Shown piece by piece: positions 24,961 to 34,496 of a DNA stretch of 64,000 nucleotides. The stretch is from assembly GCA_963611165.1 (NCBI GenBank), contig CAVDQG010000004.1, positions 30,179 to 94,178 on the forward strand. Direction: 5' to 3'. The stretch comes from SIG603 sp963611165 (GTDB lineage Bacteria; Bacillota; Clostridia; Oscillospirales; Acutalibacteraceae). Each line of letters starts with the position of its first letter. Within the stretch, counting starts at the first letter, position 1. A program made the position numbers and the translations under genes. Below the pieces are notes generated by a model. The model saw nothing but the letters and a program-made list of their open reading frames with translations, was not told where the DNA came from and searched no databases.

Positions 24961-24995
24961 GAAAAACAAGGCAGCCGAAATTCTCACTGCCTTGT
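24961..24995 (-). terminator. Hairpin with U-tract between hisB and hisA-hisI
   Basis: Minus strand: a 9-bp stem ACAAGGCAG / CTGCCTTGT (24987-24995 and 24966-24974) with a 12-nt loop, followed by TTTTTC. It lies in the middle of the his operon, directly before the ribosome binding site of hisA-hisI, so it may lower expression of the distal genes. Confidence 0.75.
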
Positions 24996-25003
24996 CAATA
25001 TCA

Positions 25004-25585
25004 TCATAATACGCCTTTAGTGGAAATTACCTTTCCGCTTTCGTTTCTTCTTGAACCTGCTTTGAGTGCATAAGCAAAGGCTTTGTACATAGCTTCAATC
25101 ATGTGGTGAGAATTTTTACCGTACTCGCACATGATGTGAAGTGTGATACCCGCATTTTCTGCAACCGCACGGAAAAATTCCTCGGTCATGCAGGTATCGT
25201 ACGAGCCGCATCTCTCCTCAGGAAACTCTCCCTTAAAAACAAGAAACGCTCTGCCGCTTATATCGAGTGCACAAAAACCGAGCGCCTCGTCCATGGGGAC
25301 ATAAGCCGAACCAAAACGCATGATTCCGCTTCTGTCTCCGAGAGCCTCCTTGATAGCCTGACCGAGCACGATTCCCGTATCCTCGATTGTGTGATGACAA
25401 TCAACCTCGAGATCGCCGACGGTCTTCAGCTTCAAGCCGAATCCACCGTGATGAGCGAATGCATTCAGCATATGATCAAAAAAGCCGATTCCCGTTGAAA
25501 TATCAACCTCGCCGCCGTCCATATTAAGTGAAAGTGAAATCTTGGTTTCCTTTGTGTTTCTCGTAATTTCAGATGTTCTCTGCAT
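25004..25585 (-). CDS. hisB: Imidazoleglycerol-phosphate dehydratase
   Basis: The 193-residue monofunctional HisB has the two metal-binding HH motifs (ADLEVDCHHTIEDTGI-like block CHHTIEDTG and GKNSHHMIEAMYKA) and GFFDHMLNAFAHHG. It removes water from imidazole glycerol phosphate to give imidazole acetol phosphate. The ATG at 25583-25585 has AAGGAGTG upstream; a 19-codon extension into the hisC end is not supported. It begins 4 bp after hisC. Confidence 0.96.
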   Translation of the reverse strand: MQRTSEITRNTKETKISLSLNMDGGEVDISTGIGFFDHMLNAFAHHGGFGLKLKTVGDLEVDCHHTIEDTGIVLGQAIKEALGDRSGIMRFGSAYVPMDEALGFCALDISGRAFLVFKGEFPEERCGSYDTCMTEEFFRAVAENAGITLHIMCEYGKNSHHMIEAMYKAFAYALKAGSRRNESGKVISTKGVL

Positions 25586-25589
25586 GAAA

Positions 25590-26654
25590 TCACTCCTTGT
25601 TTTCTTCAAGAAAATTCTCAAAGAATTTAATAAGCTGAGCATTCTCGGAACGGTTGCCCGCCGTAATTCTTATGAACGCACCGAAATATCTGATAATGAT
25701 TCCCTGTTCCTTAAGATAAAGGAATGCGTCGGCAGCATTATTCATCTTAATTGTGATGAAGTTTGTATTGCTCTTGAGAACTGTCATTGCTCCCGGATAT
25801 TTCTCGCTTAGCTTGTCAAAAGCCTCCTGAAGCTCGGCTGTAGACTGAATAATCTGTCGGAAAGCACATTTGCTCTCTGCCTTATGCTTGAGAACCACCG
25901 CTCCGAATGCCTGAGTGAGGCTGTTCACATTGAACGGAGATTTTATCGCCTTGATAATATCAGTAAGTCGCTTGTTTGCAACGGCAAATCCGCATCTAAG
26001 TCCAGCAAGTCCGAATGCCTTGGAAAGCGTCTTTAAGATAATGAGGTTGTCGTAATCGTTCACCTCGGCAAGAAGCGACTGATCCCAGAAATCCATATAA
26101 GCTTCGTCGAGAACGACAAGAGTATCCGGCAGAGAAGTAATGATTCTTCTCACTTCTTCTCTGTTTATTCCGATTGAAGTGGGGTTGCACGGATTCGAGA
26201 AGATGAGCATTCTTACCTTTTCATTCTGGCAAACGGAAATGACCTTATCTACATCAACGGTGTAATCGGAGTTCTGCGGAATAACTACCGCTTCTGCTCC
26301 AGCCAAATGTGCATAAAAATTATACATAGAGAAATCATATGCAAAAACAGCATATTTCTCTCCCGACATCAAAAATCCGCCGCAAATGATATTGATAAGC
26401 TCATCAGAGCCGTTGCCTGCGGCAACGTTCTCTGTGTTTAGTCCGTAGTAATTAGCATAAGCCGCGCAAAGCGCATCGGCTGTCGGATCGGGGTAACGGT
26501 TATATTGAAGGCTCTCAAGCTTTCTCATTGCCTCACCGAGAACATACTCGGGAACACGCAGAAAGCTTTCGTTTGAGTCAAGCTTAATGCTGTATTCGTT
26601 CTTGCTCGGATCGTAAGGGCGAAGATCTCTTATCTTCTCGTTTAATTCGTACAT
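25590..26654 (-). CDS. hisC: Histidinol-phosphate aminotransferase
   Basis: The 354-residue PLP enzyme has IKLDSNESFLRVP, NRYPDPTADAL, GNGSDELI, FSNPCNPTSI, VVLDEAYMDF and the PLP-lysine block TLSKAFGLAGLR-GF. It converts imidazole acetol phosphate to histidinol phosphate with glutamate. I chose the ATG at 26652-26654; a TTG 12 codons upstream is possible but has no good binding site, whereas CAGGT lies 8-12 nt before the ATG. Confidence 0.95.
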   Translation of the reverse strand: MYELNEKIRDLRPYDPSKNEYSIKLDSNESFLRVPEYVLGEAMRKLESLQYNRYPDPTADALCAAYANYYGLNTENVAAGNGSDELINIICGGFLMSGEKYAVFAYDFSMYNFYAHLAGAEAVVIPQNSDYTVDVDKVISVCQNEKVRMLIFSNPCNPTSIGINREEVRRIITSLPDTLVVLDEAYMDFWDQSLLAEVNDYDNLIILKTLSKAFGLAGLRCGFAVANKRLTDIIKAIKSPFNVNSLTQAFGAVVLKHKAESKCAFRQIIQSTAELQEAFDKLSEKYPGAMTVLKSNTNFITIKMNNAADAFLYLKEQGIIIRYFGAFIRITAGNRSENAQLIKFFENFLEENKE

Positions 26655-26695
26655 ATTACTATACCTGTTCCTTCTTACTTGTTTTGCCAATCAAA

Positions 26696-27994
26696 TCAGC
26701 TGTTCATGTCCTCTACTCGTACTTCAATCGAGTTGGCATGAGCCGTAAGGTGCTCGCTCTTTGCAAGCTTGATAATATCAGCCGAAGCCTTGTTAAGCTC
26801 ATCCTTTGTATAATAAATGAAGCTTGATTTCTTGATAAAATTATCGACGGAGAGCGGCGAGAAGAATCTTGCCGTTCCGCTTGTGGGAAGAACATGGTTC
26901 GGGCCTGCGTAATAGTCTCCGAGTGGCTCGGGCGAATAGTGACCGAGAAAAACAGAGCCTGCGTTGTCAAGCTTGCCGATATACTCCATCGGATTTTCAC
27001 AGCAAACCTCGAGGTGTTCGGGGGCAAGCTCATTTGCAAAGTCCACCGCCTCGTTTATATTCTCGCAAACAATGATAGCACCGAAATTATCGATAGATTC
27101 ACGGATAATCTCTTTTCTTGAGAGATACTGCATCTGACGCTCGATTTCATCGCTCGTCTTCTTTGCAAGCTCCTCATCGGGTGTGATAAGAATAGCCGAA
27201 GCCATTCTGTCGTGCTCCGCCTGGCTCATAAGGTCTGCACCGAGATATTTCGGATCGGCACTGCTGTCCGCAATGATTAAAATCTCACTCGGGCCTGCTA
27301 TCATATCTATATCAACCGTGCCATAAAGCTGTTTCTTTGCAACAGCAACAAAAATATTTCCGGGACCCACTATCTTATCGACCTTCGGAACGCTTTCCGT
27401 ACCGAAAGCAAGTGCCGCAACAGCCTGTGCGCCGCCCATAAGGAATACCTTGTCTACTCCTGCGATATAAGCCGCCGCAAGAACCTCGTTATTAAGCTTT
27501 CTGCCAAGTCCCGGAGGTGTAGCCATGATAATCTCACCACAGCCCGCAATTTTGGCAGGAATGATGTTCATGAGAACAGAAGAAGGATAGCTTGCAGTGC
27601 CGCCGGGGACATAGACGCCAACTCTGTGAAGTCCTCTTACCCTCTGACCCATGATAACTCCCGTGGGATAGGTATCGATTCTCGACTGCTGCTTCTGGCG
27701 AGCGTGGAAATCTCTGATGTTTGCCGCCGCTCTCTCAAGTGCCGCAATAAAATCAGGGTCGCACTTCTCTACATATTCCTTAAGGTCATCGCTTGAAAGC
27801 TGTGTCTTTTCGGGTACCCAGCCGTCAAACTTAAGTGAAAATTCTCTTACCGCCTCATCGCCTCTAGCCTTAACTTCGGCAATAATGGCAGAAACGCTCT
27901 CCTCGACCTTTTTATCGTTATCCTTAACTCTCGACTTGAGCTCTGCGATAAATTCCTCGCAAGTAGCTCTGTCGCCCTTCTTAATTCTGATCAT
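26696..27994 (-). CDS. hisD: Histidinol dehydrogenase
   Basis: The 432-residue enzyme carries out the last two steps, histidinol to histidine, with NAD. Family motifs are VGVYVPGGTASYPSSVLMN, AGVDKVFLMGGAQAVAALAFGT, VDKIVGPGN, DMIAGPSEILI, LMSQAEHD, LAPEHLEV and GPNHVLPTSGTARF. The length is normal. AAAGGAAG precedes the start. A 107-bp gap to hisG upstream is the longest within the operon. Confidence 0.97.
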   Translation of the reverse strand: MIRIKKGDRATCEEFIAELKSRVKDNDKKVEESVSAIIAEVKARGDEAVREFSLKFDGWVPEKTQLSSDDLKEYVEKCDPDFIAALERAAANIRDFHARQKQQSRIDTYPTGVIMGQRVRGLHRVGVYVPGGTASYPSSVLMNIIPAKIAGCGEIIMATPPGLGRKLNNEVLAAAYIAGVDKVFLMGGAQAVAALAFGTESVPKVDKIVGPGNIFVAVAKKQLYGTVDIDMIAGPSEILIIADSSADPKYLGADLMSQAEHDRMASAILITPDEELAKKTSDEIERQMQYLSRKEIIRESIDNFGAIIVCENINEAVDFANELAPEHLEVCCENPMEYIGKLDNAGSVFLGHYSPEPLGDYYAGPNHVLPTSGTARFFSPLSVDNFIKKSSFIYYTKDELNKASADIIKLAKSEHLTAHANSIEVRVEDMNS

Positions 27995-28101
27995 GGTGCA
28001 TCTTCCTTTCCTCTTTAGACAGATTTTATCATATCCGCCGTATAAATAAAAGTAAAATCACGAAAATATGCTTTCAAATTGAATAAAAATACGAATTTTT
28101 C

Positions 28102-28728
28102 TCAAATTACCGATTCAAGTCTTGCCGCAAGGTCTTCGATTTCCTTTTTTCGAAGCTTAAGGCTTGCGGAATTGCAGATAAGTCTTGCGGATATATCGGA
28201 AATAAACTCCTTAACCTCAAGTCCGTTTTCTCTGAGTGTGGTTCCTGTTTCCACAATATCGACGATACCGTCCGATAAGCCGAGAAGCGGAGCAAGCTCG
28301 ACAGAACCCTCGATTTTAATAACTCGAATGTCCATTCCTCTTGACTCAAAATATTTCTTGGCAACATTGGGATACTTTGAAGCAATTACCTTTGAGGAAT
28401 ATCCCTCGTAGAAATCCTCGCCCTTTTTGCATGCAAGTGCAAATTTACATCTGCCGAAGCCGAGATCTAAAATCTCGTAGAAATGACTTCCGTTCTCCAT
28501 GATGGTATCCTTGCCGACTACACCCAGATCGCACACGCCGTTTTCTACATATGTGATAACGTCTGCCGCCTTCGAGAGGACAACCTCTATTTCACCGTTT
28601 CCGACAGGCAGTATCAGCTTTCTTCCCTTATCTCGCACACTTGAGCAATCAAGACCGATTTTCTCGAGTGCATTCACTGTATCCTTTTCAAGTCTGCCCT
28701 TAGTGAGGGCTATTCTAAGTGGTTTCAT
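28102..28728 (-). CDS. hisG: ATP phosphoribosyltransferase, short-form catalytic subunit
   Basis: The 208-residue HisG starts LRIALTKGRLEKDTV and has VLSKAADVITYVENGVCDLGVVGKDT and DGIVDIVETGTTLRENGL, the PRPP-binding end. It joins ATP and PRPP in the first histidine step. It lacks the C-terminal regulatory domain of long HisG and therefore needs the HisZ subunit encoded just upstream. Its start overlaps the hisZ stop as TAATG. Confidence 0.97.
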   Translation of the reverse strand: MKPLRIALTKGRLEKDTVNALEKIGLDCSSVRDKGRKLILPVGNGEIEVVLSKAADVITYVENGVCDLGVVGKDTIMENGSHFYEILDLGFGRCKFALACKKGEDFYEGYSSKVIASKYPNVAKKYFESRGMDIRVIKIEGSVELAPLLGLSDGIVDIVETGTTLRENGLEVKEFISDISARLICNSASLKLRKKEIEDLAARLESVI

Positions 28729-29915
28729 TACTCAAGCGTTTCCTTTCCGATATAGATGACCTTTTTGATTCCCTTTTCCTCTGCGTAAAGCCGAGCCTCC
28801 TCACGGGTCGAGAAAACCGAGCTTTCGCATTTAAATCCCTGACTTGTCAGCTCGTTTAATTTAATCTGAGCCTCTACCTCGTAACCGTCGTCACCGTGGA
28901 CAAGAACATCGCTCTTCTGCAAACTCACTTTCTTTGAGCCAAGCGCAATTGCCGTAAGGGCGTCTACATCAACTCCGAATCCGACAGCCGGCATGGGAGC
29001 GTTAAACTCACTTAATAAATTATCGTATCTTCCGCCCATGAGAACCGCATCGCCGTGACCGTAAGCATAAGCCGAGAAAACAACGCCCGTGTAGTAGTCG
29101 TTTCTCTGGACAAGTCCGAGGTCTACGATGATTCTCTCGCCAAGACCAAGCTTCTTGAGTGAATTATAAAGATTTTTGAGATAATCGAGAACCTCTCTTA
29201 CATCCTCGTCGGGCATGTAACTTCTTGCCTCCTCGAAAACCTCCTCGCCGCCAAAAAGTCTCGGAAGTCTCTTGACCGCCGCTACGTAAGGCGTCTGCTC
29301 CAAGGTATCGAGAAGCTCGCCGAGTCTTGCATAGTTTTTTGATTCGATAACCGAACGGATTTCTTCCTTTGTCTCCTCGTTGACGGGAAGCTTGTCTGCA
29401 AGAAGCTTAAATACAGCCGCATGGCCTATCTCGATTCTGAAATTATCCGTGTCTATGCATGAAGAAAGAACGCTTACAGCTGTTGCGATAACCTCAGTGT
29501 CGGCACGAAGTCCCTTTGCGCCGATAAGCTCGATTCCCACCTGAGAATTTTCGTCGCTTCTTCCCGAGAGGTCTTTTCTGTTGCGGTAAATGCTCTGATT
29601 GTAAAAAAGTCTGATTGGAGGCTTCAGATTCTGAAGTCTTGTCGCCGTAAGTCTTGCTATCGGAAGCGTCAAGTCGGGGCGAAATACTATAAGCCTTCCC
29701 TTGTTGTCGGTCGACTTATACATCTCGTACTGCGGAATTCCAGCATCGTCAAGATCGAACACATCGTAGTACTCTATACCGGGGGTGATAACCTCGTTGT
29801 ATCCTCTCGAAGAAAAAATCGAAGTGGCTTTAGTTTGAATTCTTCTTTTTTCTATGCACTCCTCAAAAAGGACATCCTTAGTTCCCTCGGGAGTTATCAT
29901 ATAATATCTTTTCAT
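28728..29915 (-). CDS. hisZ: ATP phosphoribosyltransferase regulatory subunit
   Basis: The 395-residue protein resembles a histidyl-tRNA synthetase catalytic core (TPEGTKDVLFEE, YNEVITPGIEYYDVF, DLTLPIARL, VGIELIGAK, GRYDNLLSEFNAPMPAVGFG) and lacks the anticodon domain. Alone it cannot charge tRNA; it binds histidine and controls short HisG. The pairing with short hisG confirms the call over HisS. It is the first gene of the operon. No confident sigma-A promoter or T-box is visible in the 180 bp before it. Confidence 0.94.
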   Translation of the reverse strand: MKRYYMITPEGTKDVLFEECIEKRRIQTKATSIFSSRGYNEVITPGIEYYDVFDLDDAGIPQYEMYKSTDNKGRLIVFRPDLTLPIARLTATRLQNLKPPIRLFYNQSIYRNRKDLSGRSDENSQVGIELIGAKGLRADTEVIATAVSVLSSCIDTDNFRIEIGHAAVFKLLADKLPVNEETKEEIRSVIESKNYARLGELLDTLEQTPYVAAVKRLPRLFGGEEVFEEARSYMPDEDVREVLDYLKNLYNSLKKLGLGERIIVDLGLVQRNDYYTGVVFSAYAYGHGDAVLMGGRYDNLLSEFNAPMPAVGFGVDVDALTAIALGSKKVSLQKSDVLVHGDDGYEVEAQIKLNELTSQGFKCESSVFSTREEARLYAEEKGIKKVIYIGKETLE

Positions 29916-30040
29916 TTTACCTTCACTTATACTCTTTCTTTTTATTTTAGGGCGTATGACATAAAAACATTGTCTGTGCTAAAAATAAATTTTCTTGTAT
30001 GTTTGCACTTTAGTGTAGTAGCGTGCTAATATACTAACAT

Positions 30041-30081
30041 ACACAAAAGCCCGTGTCAATATAAACTTATCGGCACGGGCT
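30041..30081. terminator. Terminator after polC
   Basis: The stem AGCCCGTG / CACGGGCT (30048-30055 and 30074-30081) has U-tracts on both sides: TTTTGTGT on the minus strand, serving polC, and CTTTTTC on the plus strand. Confidence 0.8.
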
Positions 30082-30139
30082 CTTTTTCAGAACTTGGAAA
30101 TATCTCTTTATATTCTTCTTGCGTCAATTATTTTTGTCA

Positions 30140-33100
30140 TCAGAAGAAAGAAATCTGACTTGAATCGGGCAAATCGCCGAATGCTCCCGCATTCTTCAGA
30201 ACATCGATAACCGATTGTCCTGCTCCCGACCTTGCCTTGAAATCATCAATGCTGATGAAGTCGCCGCCGTCTTTTCTTGCCTCGGCAAGACCCTGTGCGG
30301 CACCCACGCCGACACCCGAAAGTGAGGAGAACGGAAGTCTTATCTTGCCGTCCTCGGGAAGGAACTTTCTTGCGTCGGACTTGTATATATCAACGGGAAG
30401 GAAAGAAATTCCCCTTGCCAAAATCTCGTTGCAAATCTGAAGATTGGTGTAAAGGCTCTCGTCTGTGGCGCTTGCCTCTCGGTTTGCCTTTTTCTGCTCT
30501 ATTCCTGCCATTCTCTGAATAACAGCCTGCTTGCCCTTGACAACCGCATCGGCGTCAAAGTCCTCACCTCGAACGGTGAAATATGCACAGTAGTACTCAA
30601 GCGGATGATAAACCTTGTACCATGCATAGCGCAGTGTGGAAATCATGTAAGCCGCCGCATGAGCCTTAGGGAACATGTACTTGATTTTGAAGCACGAATC
30701 GATGTACCATTCGGGAACACCGTGCTCTCTCATTGCGGTCAAATGCTCCTCTGTGAGAAGCTTTCGTGCGTTACCCTTACGGGTAATCTCCATGATTTTA
30801 AACGCCATTTTCGGCTCGAGACCCTTGTGCATGAGATAGACCATGATAGAATCTCGCGTTCCGATAACGTTAGAAATCGTACATGTACCATTTCTGATGA
30901 GGTCTTGTGCGTTTCCGAGCCAAACATCGGTACCGTGGGAAAGACCTGAAATCTGAAGTAAGTCGGAGAAAGTTTTCGGCTGTGCTTCAATAAGCATTCC
31001 TCGTGCGAAATCCGTACCGACCTCGGGAAGCGAGAGCGTACCCGTCTGAACTCCGCCGATATCCTCGGGCTTTATTCCGAGTGCCTCAGGCGAGGTGAAC
31101 AGTGACATGACCGCATCATCGTGCATGGGAACATCCTTGATTGAAATTCCCGTGTATTCCTCCAGATATTTACAAACTGTCGGAGAATCGTGACCGAGCT
31201 CGTCAAGCTTTGTGATGGTATCGTGGATAGAATGGAAGTCGAAGTGAGTTGTAATGTTGTCCGACTTCTGATCGTTTGCGGGATGCTGAACGGGGCAGAA
31301 ATCATAGACCTCCATTCCCTTTGGAATGACAACCATTCCGCCGGGGTGCTGACCTGTTGTTCTCTTTATTCCCGTGCATCCTATAGAAAGTCTGTTTTCT
31401 TCCGCTTTAGAGTAAGTGACGCCTCTCTCCTCAGCGTACTTCTTTACGTAACCGTAAGCCGTTTTGTCGGCAACGGTAGAAATCGTACCGGCTTTAAAGA
31501 CATTGTCTCGTCCGAAAAGAACCTCCGTGTATCGGTGGGCGCTTGCCTGATATTCGCCCGAGAAGTTAAGGTCGATATCAGGCACCTTGTCGCCGTCAAA
31601 TCCGAGGAAGGTTTCAAACGGAATATCGTGGCCGTCCTGAAGCATATGAGTTCCGCATTCGGGGCAGTCCTTCGGCGGCATATCAAATCCCGAGCCGTAC
31701 TCGCCGTTGGTGAAAAATTCGCTGTGACAGCACTTGGGACAGACGTAGTGCGGAGCAAGCGGATTAACCTCAGAAATACCGGACATACTCGCAACGAACG
31801 ATGAGCCGACCGAACCTCTCGAGCCGACAAGATAGCCATGAGCTTCACTGTCGGCAACAAGCTTCTGTGCCGTCATATAAAGAACGGAGAAGCCGTGCTT
31901 GTTGATTGAGCCAAGTTCTCTTTCAAGTCTCGCACGAACAATTTCTGGAAGCGGATCGCCGTACTTTTTCTTTGCTCTCTCCCATGTGATGGAGTTTAGC
32001 TGTTCCTCTGCGCCCTCGATGAACGGAGGGAAGTTTCCGTCAGGAATAGGCTTGATTGTCTCGCACATATCGGCTATAAGATTGGTGTTCTTAACAACAA
32101 CCTCATAAGCCTTTTCCTTACCGAGATAGCTGAATTCCTTGAGCATCTCGTTTGTTGTCTTGAAATATAGCGGCGGCTGAGTATCGGCGTCCTTCATGCC
32201 CATGCTTGCCTGCAGAATTGCTCTGTATTTCTCGTCCTCGGGATTTAAGAAATGAACGTCTCCGGTTGCGACAACGGGTTTATTCAGTTTTTCACCGAGT
32301 CTTACAACCGTTCTGTTCCATTCACGGAGCTGTTCTTCGTCGCATCTGCCGTCACGCACCATAAAGTAGTTGTTGCCGATAGGCTGAATTTCAAGAAAAT
32401 CATAGTAATCGGCAATTCTCACAAGCTCGTCAAACGGCTTTCCGTCCACAATTGCTCTGAAAAGCTCGCCCGCTTCGCAAGCCGAACCGATAATAAGTCC
32501 CTCTCTGTGCTCATTAAGGTAGGACTTCGGTGTTCTTGGGTGTCTGCTGAAATAATCAAGGTGACCTGCAGAAATTATCTTGTAAAGATTCTTTAGTCCG
32601 ACAAGATTTTTGACAAGTATTATCTGATGATAAGTAGGAAGCTTCTTCGGGTCTCCGCCTGCCAAAGCCGCATTAATCTCACCGACAGTATGCACGTTAT
32701 TATCATCCACAAGTCTTTCGCAAAGATTGATGAATATATCTCCGAGAACGGCGGCATCGTCTACGGCTCTGTGGTGGTGGAATTCGGGAAGCTTCAAATA
32801 CTTTGCGACTGTATCAAGCTTGCCGTTTTTTAAGTCTGTAAGCTGAGATCTTGCCATCGTGACCGTATCTATATATGTATAGTCAAACGGAATTCCGACA
32901 CGCTCGCCTGTTTTTCTCATAAATCCCGTATCAAATCCGGCATTATGAGCGACAAACACAGGATTCTCTCCGCAGAACTCATAGAACATTTTTAAGGCTT
33001 CGGATTCCTTTGGTGCACCTGCTACCATTTCATCGGTTATGCTTGTGAGCTCGGTTATCTTGTCGCTTATATGTCTTTCGGGATCTACAAACGTATCGAA

Positions 33101-34483
33101 TCTGTCGACTACCTTTCCGCCCTTGACCTTAACGGCACCGATTTCGATTATTTTATCATTTATATTTGAAAGACCCGTTGTCTCGAGGTCAAAGCATATA
33201 AATTCATCCTCAAAGCTTCGGTTATCGTCTCCCGTAACCGCCGGAACAAGGTCATTTACAAAATAAGCCTCACAGCCGTAAATAATCTTTATCTCGTTGC
33301 CGGCTTTTTTCAGCTTAGCCGCTGCATTCATGGCATCGGGGAAAGCCTGAGCAACACCATGGTCGGTGATTGCGACAGCCTTATGACCCCATTTCGCCGC
33401 ACGGTTTACAAGGTCGCCTGCCGACGACAGAGCGTCCATGCTCGACATATTGGTATGAAGATGGAGCTCAACTCTCTTCTCGAGTGCATCATCGACAACA
33501 TTTACCTTTTTAGCCGTACCGATTGCATAGGGACGCATGGTGTTCTCACGGTCGTATTTATCGTAGCTGTACTCACCTCTTACGACTATTGTCGAGCCCT
33601 TTGAGAGAGTATCGAGATCCTTGCACTGGTTGGCATCCTGAATAATCTTGAGGGTGATTGAGCCTGTGTAATCGGTAATCTCGATATTGTAGATTTTTCT
33701 TGCCTTATCTCTTGTTTCCTTGGATTCAATCGCAAAGATATCTCCCCAAACATTTACCTTGCCCGACTCGGGAGTGACTGTGTTTATGGGGACAATCGGC
33801 TGCTTTGTGAGATTGCCGATAAGCGGTCTTATCGTCTCGGGAATTATCTGAGGATATAGGTTTTCGCCCTCACGCACGGAGATATTTCTCTTTGCCGCCT
33901 CGTCCTTAAGGCTCTGCTCATACCTCTGCTGTTCCTCGATAAGATGCTCTCTTCGCTCTTTCTCTTCCTTTATATGCAGTCTTTCTATGCTTGATTCGCT
34001 TGCGCTCTCAACTCTTGTTGTACCCGTGAATCTAATTTCGCAGTTCACTCCGAACCACTCTGCAATAAGTGCTTTCATTCTGCGGTCGGTTTTCTGAGTT
34101 TTTAACAAATCCTCGCCGCCGTGGGAAAGCTCTATTTTAAGAACTCCGTCCTCATATGTGGCAACAGCGTCGCTGAAAGTGCCGTTCATTGTGGCGTCGC
34201 TCTCCTTGAGCTTCATTACAACCGAATTGAGAACATTTGCGCCGAAACTGTTTTCGGGAAACTTTGGCGAAACACTCAGCTTCTTTATGCCAAGCTTTTT
34301 TTGCAAAAGACTGCAAAGCTCGAGAATATCGCTGTATTCCACAAAAGCACCAAAGACGGAGTATAAAACTACTCCGCCCGTGGTTTTATTGACGACAAGC
34401 CTCATCAGCTTGCCGTCCAATAATTCGTCCTTTAATTTTACTTCATTTAATTCCTGTTCAAAAAAATTTCTGAATGTATTCAA
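30140..34483 (-). CDS. polC: DNA polymerase III PolC, Gram-positive replicative polymerase
   Basis: The 1447-residue protein has the PolC layout: N-terminal region, OB domain (about 225-330), PHP domain (VELHLHTNMSSMDAL, VAITDHG) split by an inserted DEDDh proofreading exonuclease (FICFDLETTGLSNINDKIIEIG, FVAHNAGFDTGFM), then palm, zinc finger (CPKCCHSEFF...CPECG), fingers (FLGFDGDKVPDIDLNFSGEYQ) and C-terminal region. It copies the chromosome at the fork. The length matches family members (about 1440). It is the last gene of the rpsB-to-polC region, 13 bp after ispG, and is followed by a terminator. Confidence 0.98.
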   Translation of the reverse strand: MNTFRNFFEQELNEVKLKDELLDGKLMRLVVNKTTGGVVLYSVFGAFVEYSDILELCSLLQKKLGIKKLSVSPKFPENSFGANVLNSVVMKLKESDATMNGTFSDAVATYEDGVLKIELSHGGEDLLKTQKTDRRMKALIAEWFGVNCEIRFTGTTRVESASESSIERLHIKEEKERREHLIEEQQRYEQSLKDEAAKRNISVREGENLYPQIIPETIRPLIGNLTKQPIVPINTVTPESGKVNVWGDIFAIESKETRDKARKIYNIEITDYTGSITLKIIQDANQCKDLDTLSKGSTIVVRGEYSYDKYDRENTMRPYAIGTAKKVNVVDDALEKRVELHLHTNMSSMDALSSAGDLVNRAAKWGHKAVAITDHGVAQAFPDAMNAAAKLKKAGNEIKIIYGCEAYFVNDLVPAVTGDDNRSFEDEFICFDLETTGLSNINDKIIEIGAVKVKGGKVVDRFDTFVDPERHISDKITELTSITDEMVAGAPKESEALKMFYEFCGENPVFVAHNAGFDTGFMRKTGERVGIPFDYTYIDTVTMARSQLTDLKNGKLDTVAKYLKLPEFHHHRAVDDAAVLGDIFINLCERLVDDNNVHTVGEINAALAGGDPKKLPTYHQIILVKNLVGLKNLYKIISAGHLDYFSRHPRTPKSYLNEHREGLIIGSACEAGELFRAIVDGKPFDELVRIADYYDFLEIQPIGNNYFMVRDGRCDEEQLREWNRTVVRLGEKLNKPVVATGDVHFLNPEDEKYRAILQASMGMKDADTQPPLYFKTTNEMLKEFSYLGKEKAYEVVVKNTNLIADMCETIKPIPDGNFPPFIEGAEEQLNSITWERAKKKYGDPLPEIVRARLERELGSINKHGFSVLYMTAQKLVADSEAHGYLVGSRGSVGSSFVASMSGISEVNPLAPHYVCPKCCHSEFFTNGEYGSGFDMPPKDCPECGTHMLQDGHDIPFETFLGFDGDKVPDIDLNFSGEYQASAHRYTEVLFGRDNVFKAGTISTVADKTAYGYVKKYAEERGVTYSKAEENRLSIGCTGIKRTTGQHPGGMVVIPKGMEVYDFCPVQHPANDQKSDNITTHFDFHSIHDTITKLDELGHDSPTVCKYLEEYTGISIKDVPMHDDAVMSLFTSPEALGIKPEDIGGVQTGTLSLPEVGTDFARGMLIEAQPKTFSDLLQISGLSHGTDVWLGNAQDLIRNGTCTISNVIGTRDSIMVYLMHKGLEPKMAFKIMEITRKGNARKLLTEEHLTAMREHGVPEWYIDSCFKIKYMFPKAHAAAYMISTLRYAWYKVYHPLEYYCAYFTVRGEDFDADAVVKGKQAVIQRMAGIEQKKANREASATDESLYTNLQICNEILARGISFLPVDIYKSDARKFLPEDGKIRLPFSSLSGVGVGAAQGLAEARKDGGDFISIDDFKARSGAGQSVIDVLKNAGAFGDLPDSSQISFF

Positions 34484-34496
34484 ATTAAATTACCCT

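Noticed and set aside
28728..29915. HisZ gene as histidyl-tRNA synthetase
   Set aside because: The anticodon-binding domain is missing and a short-form hisG overlaps its end.
29916..30040. T-box or histidine attenuator upstream of hisZ
   Set aside because: No T-box core sequence, no histidine-rich leader peptide and no leader terminator are visible in this short stretch.
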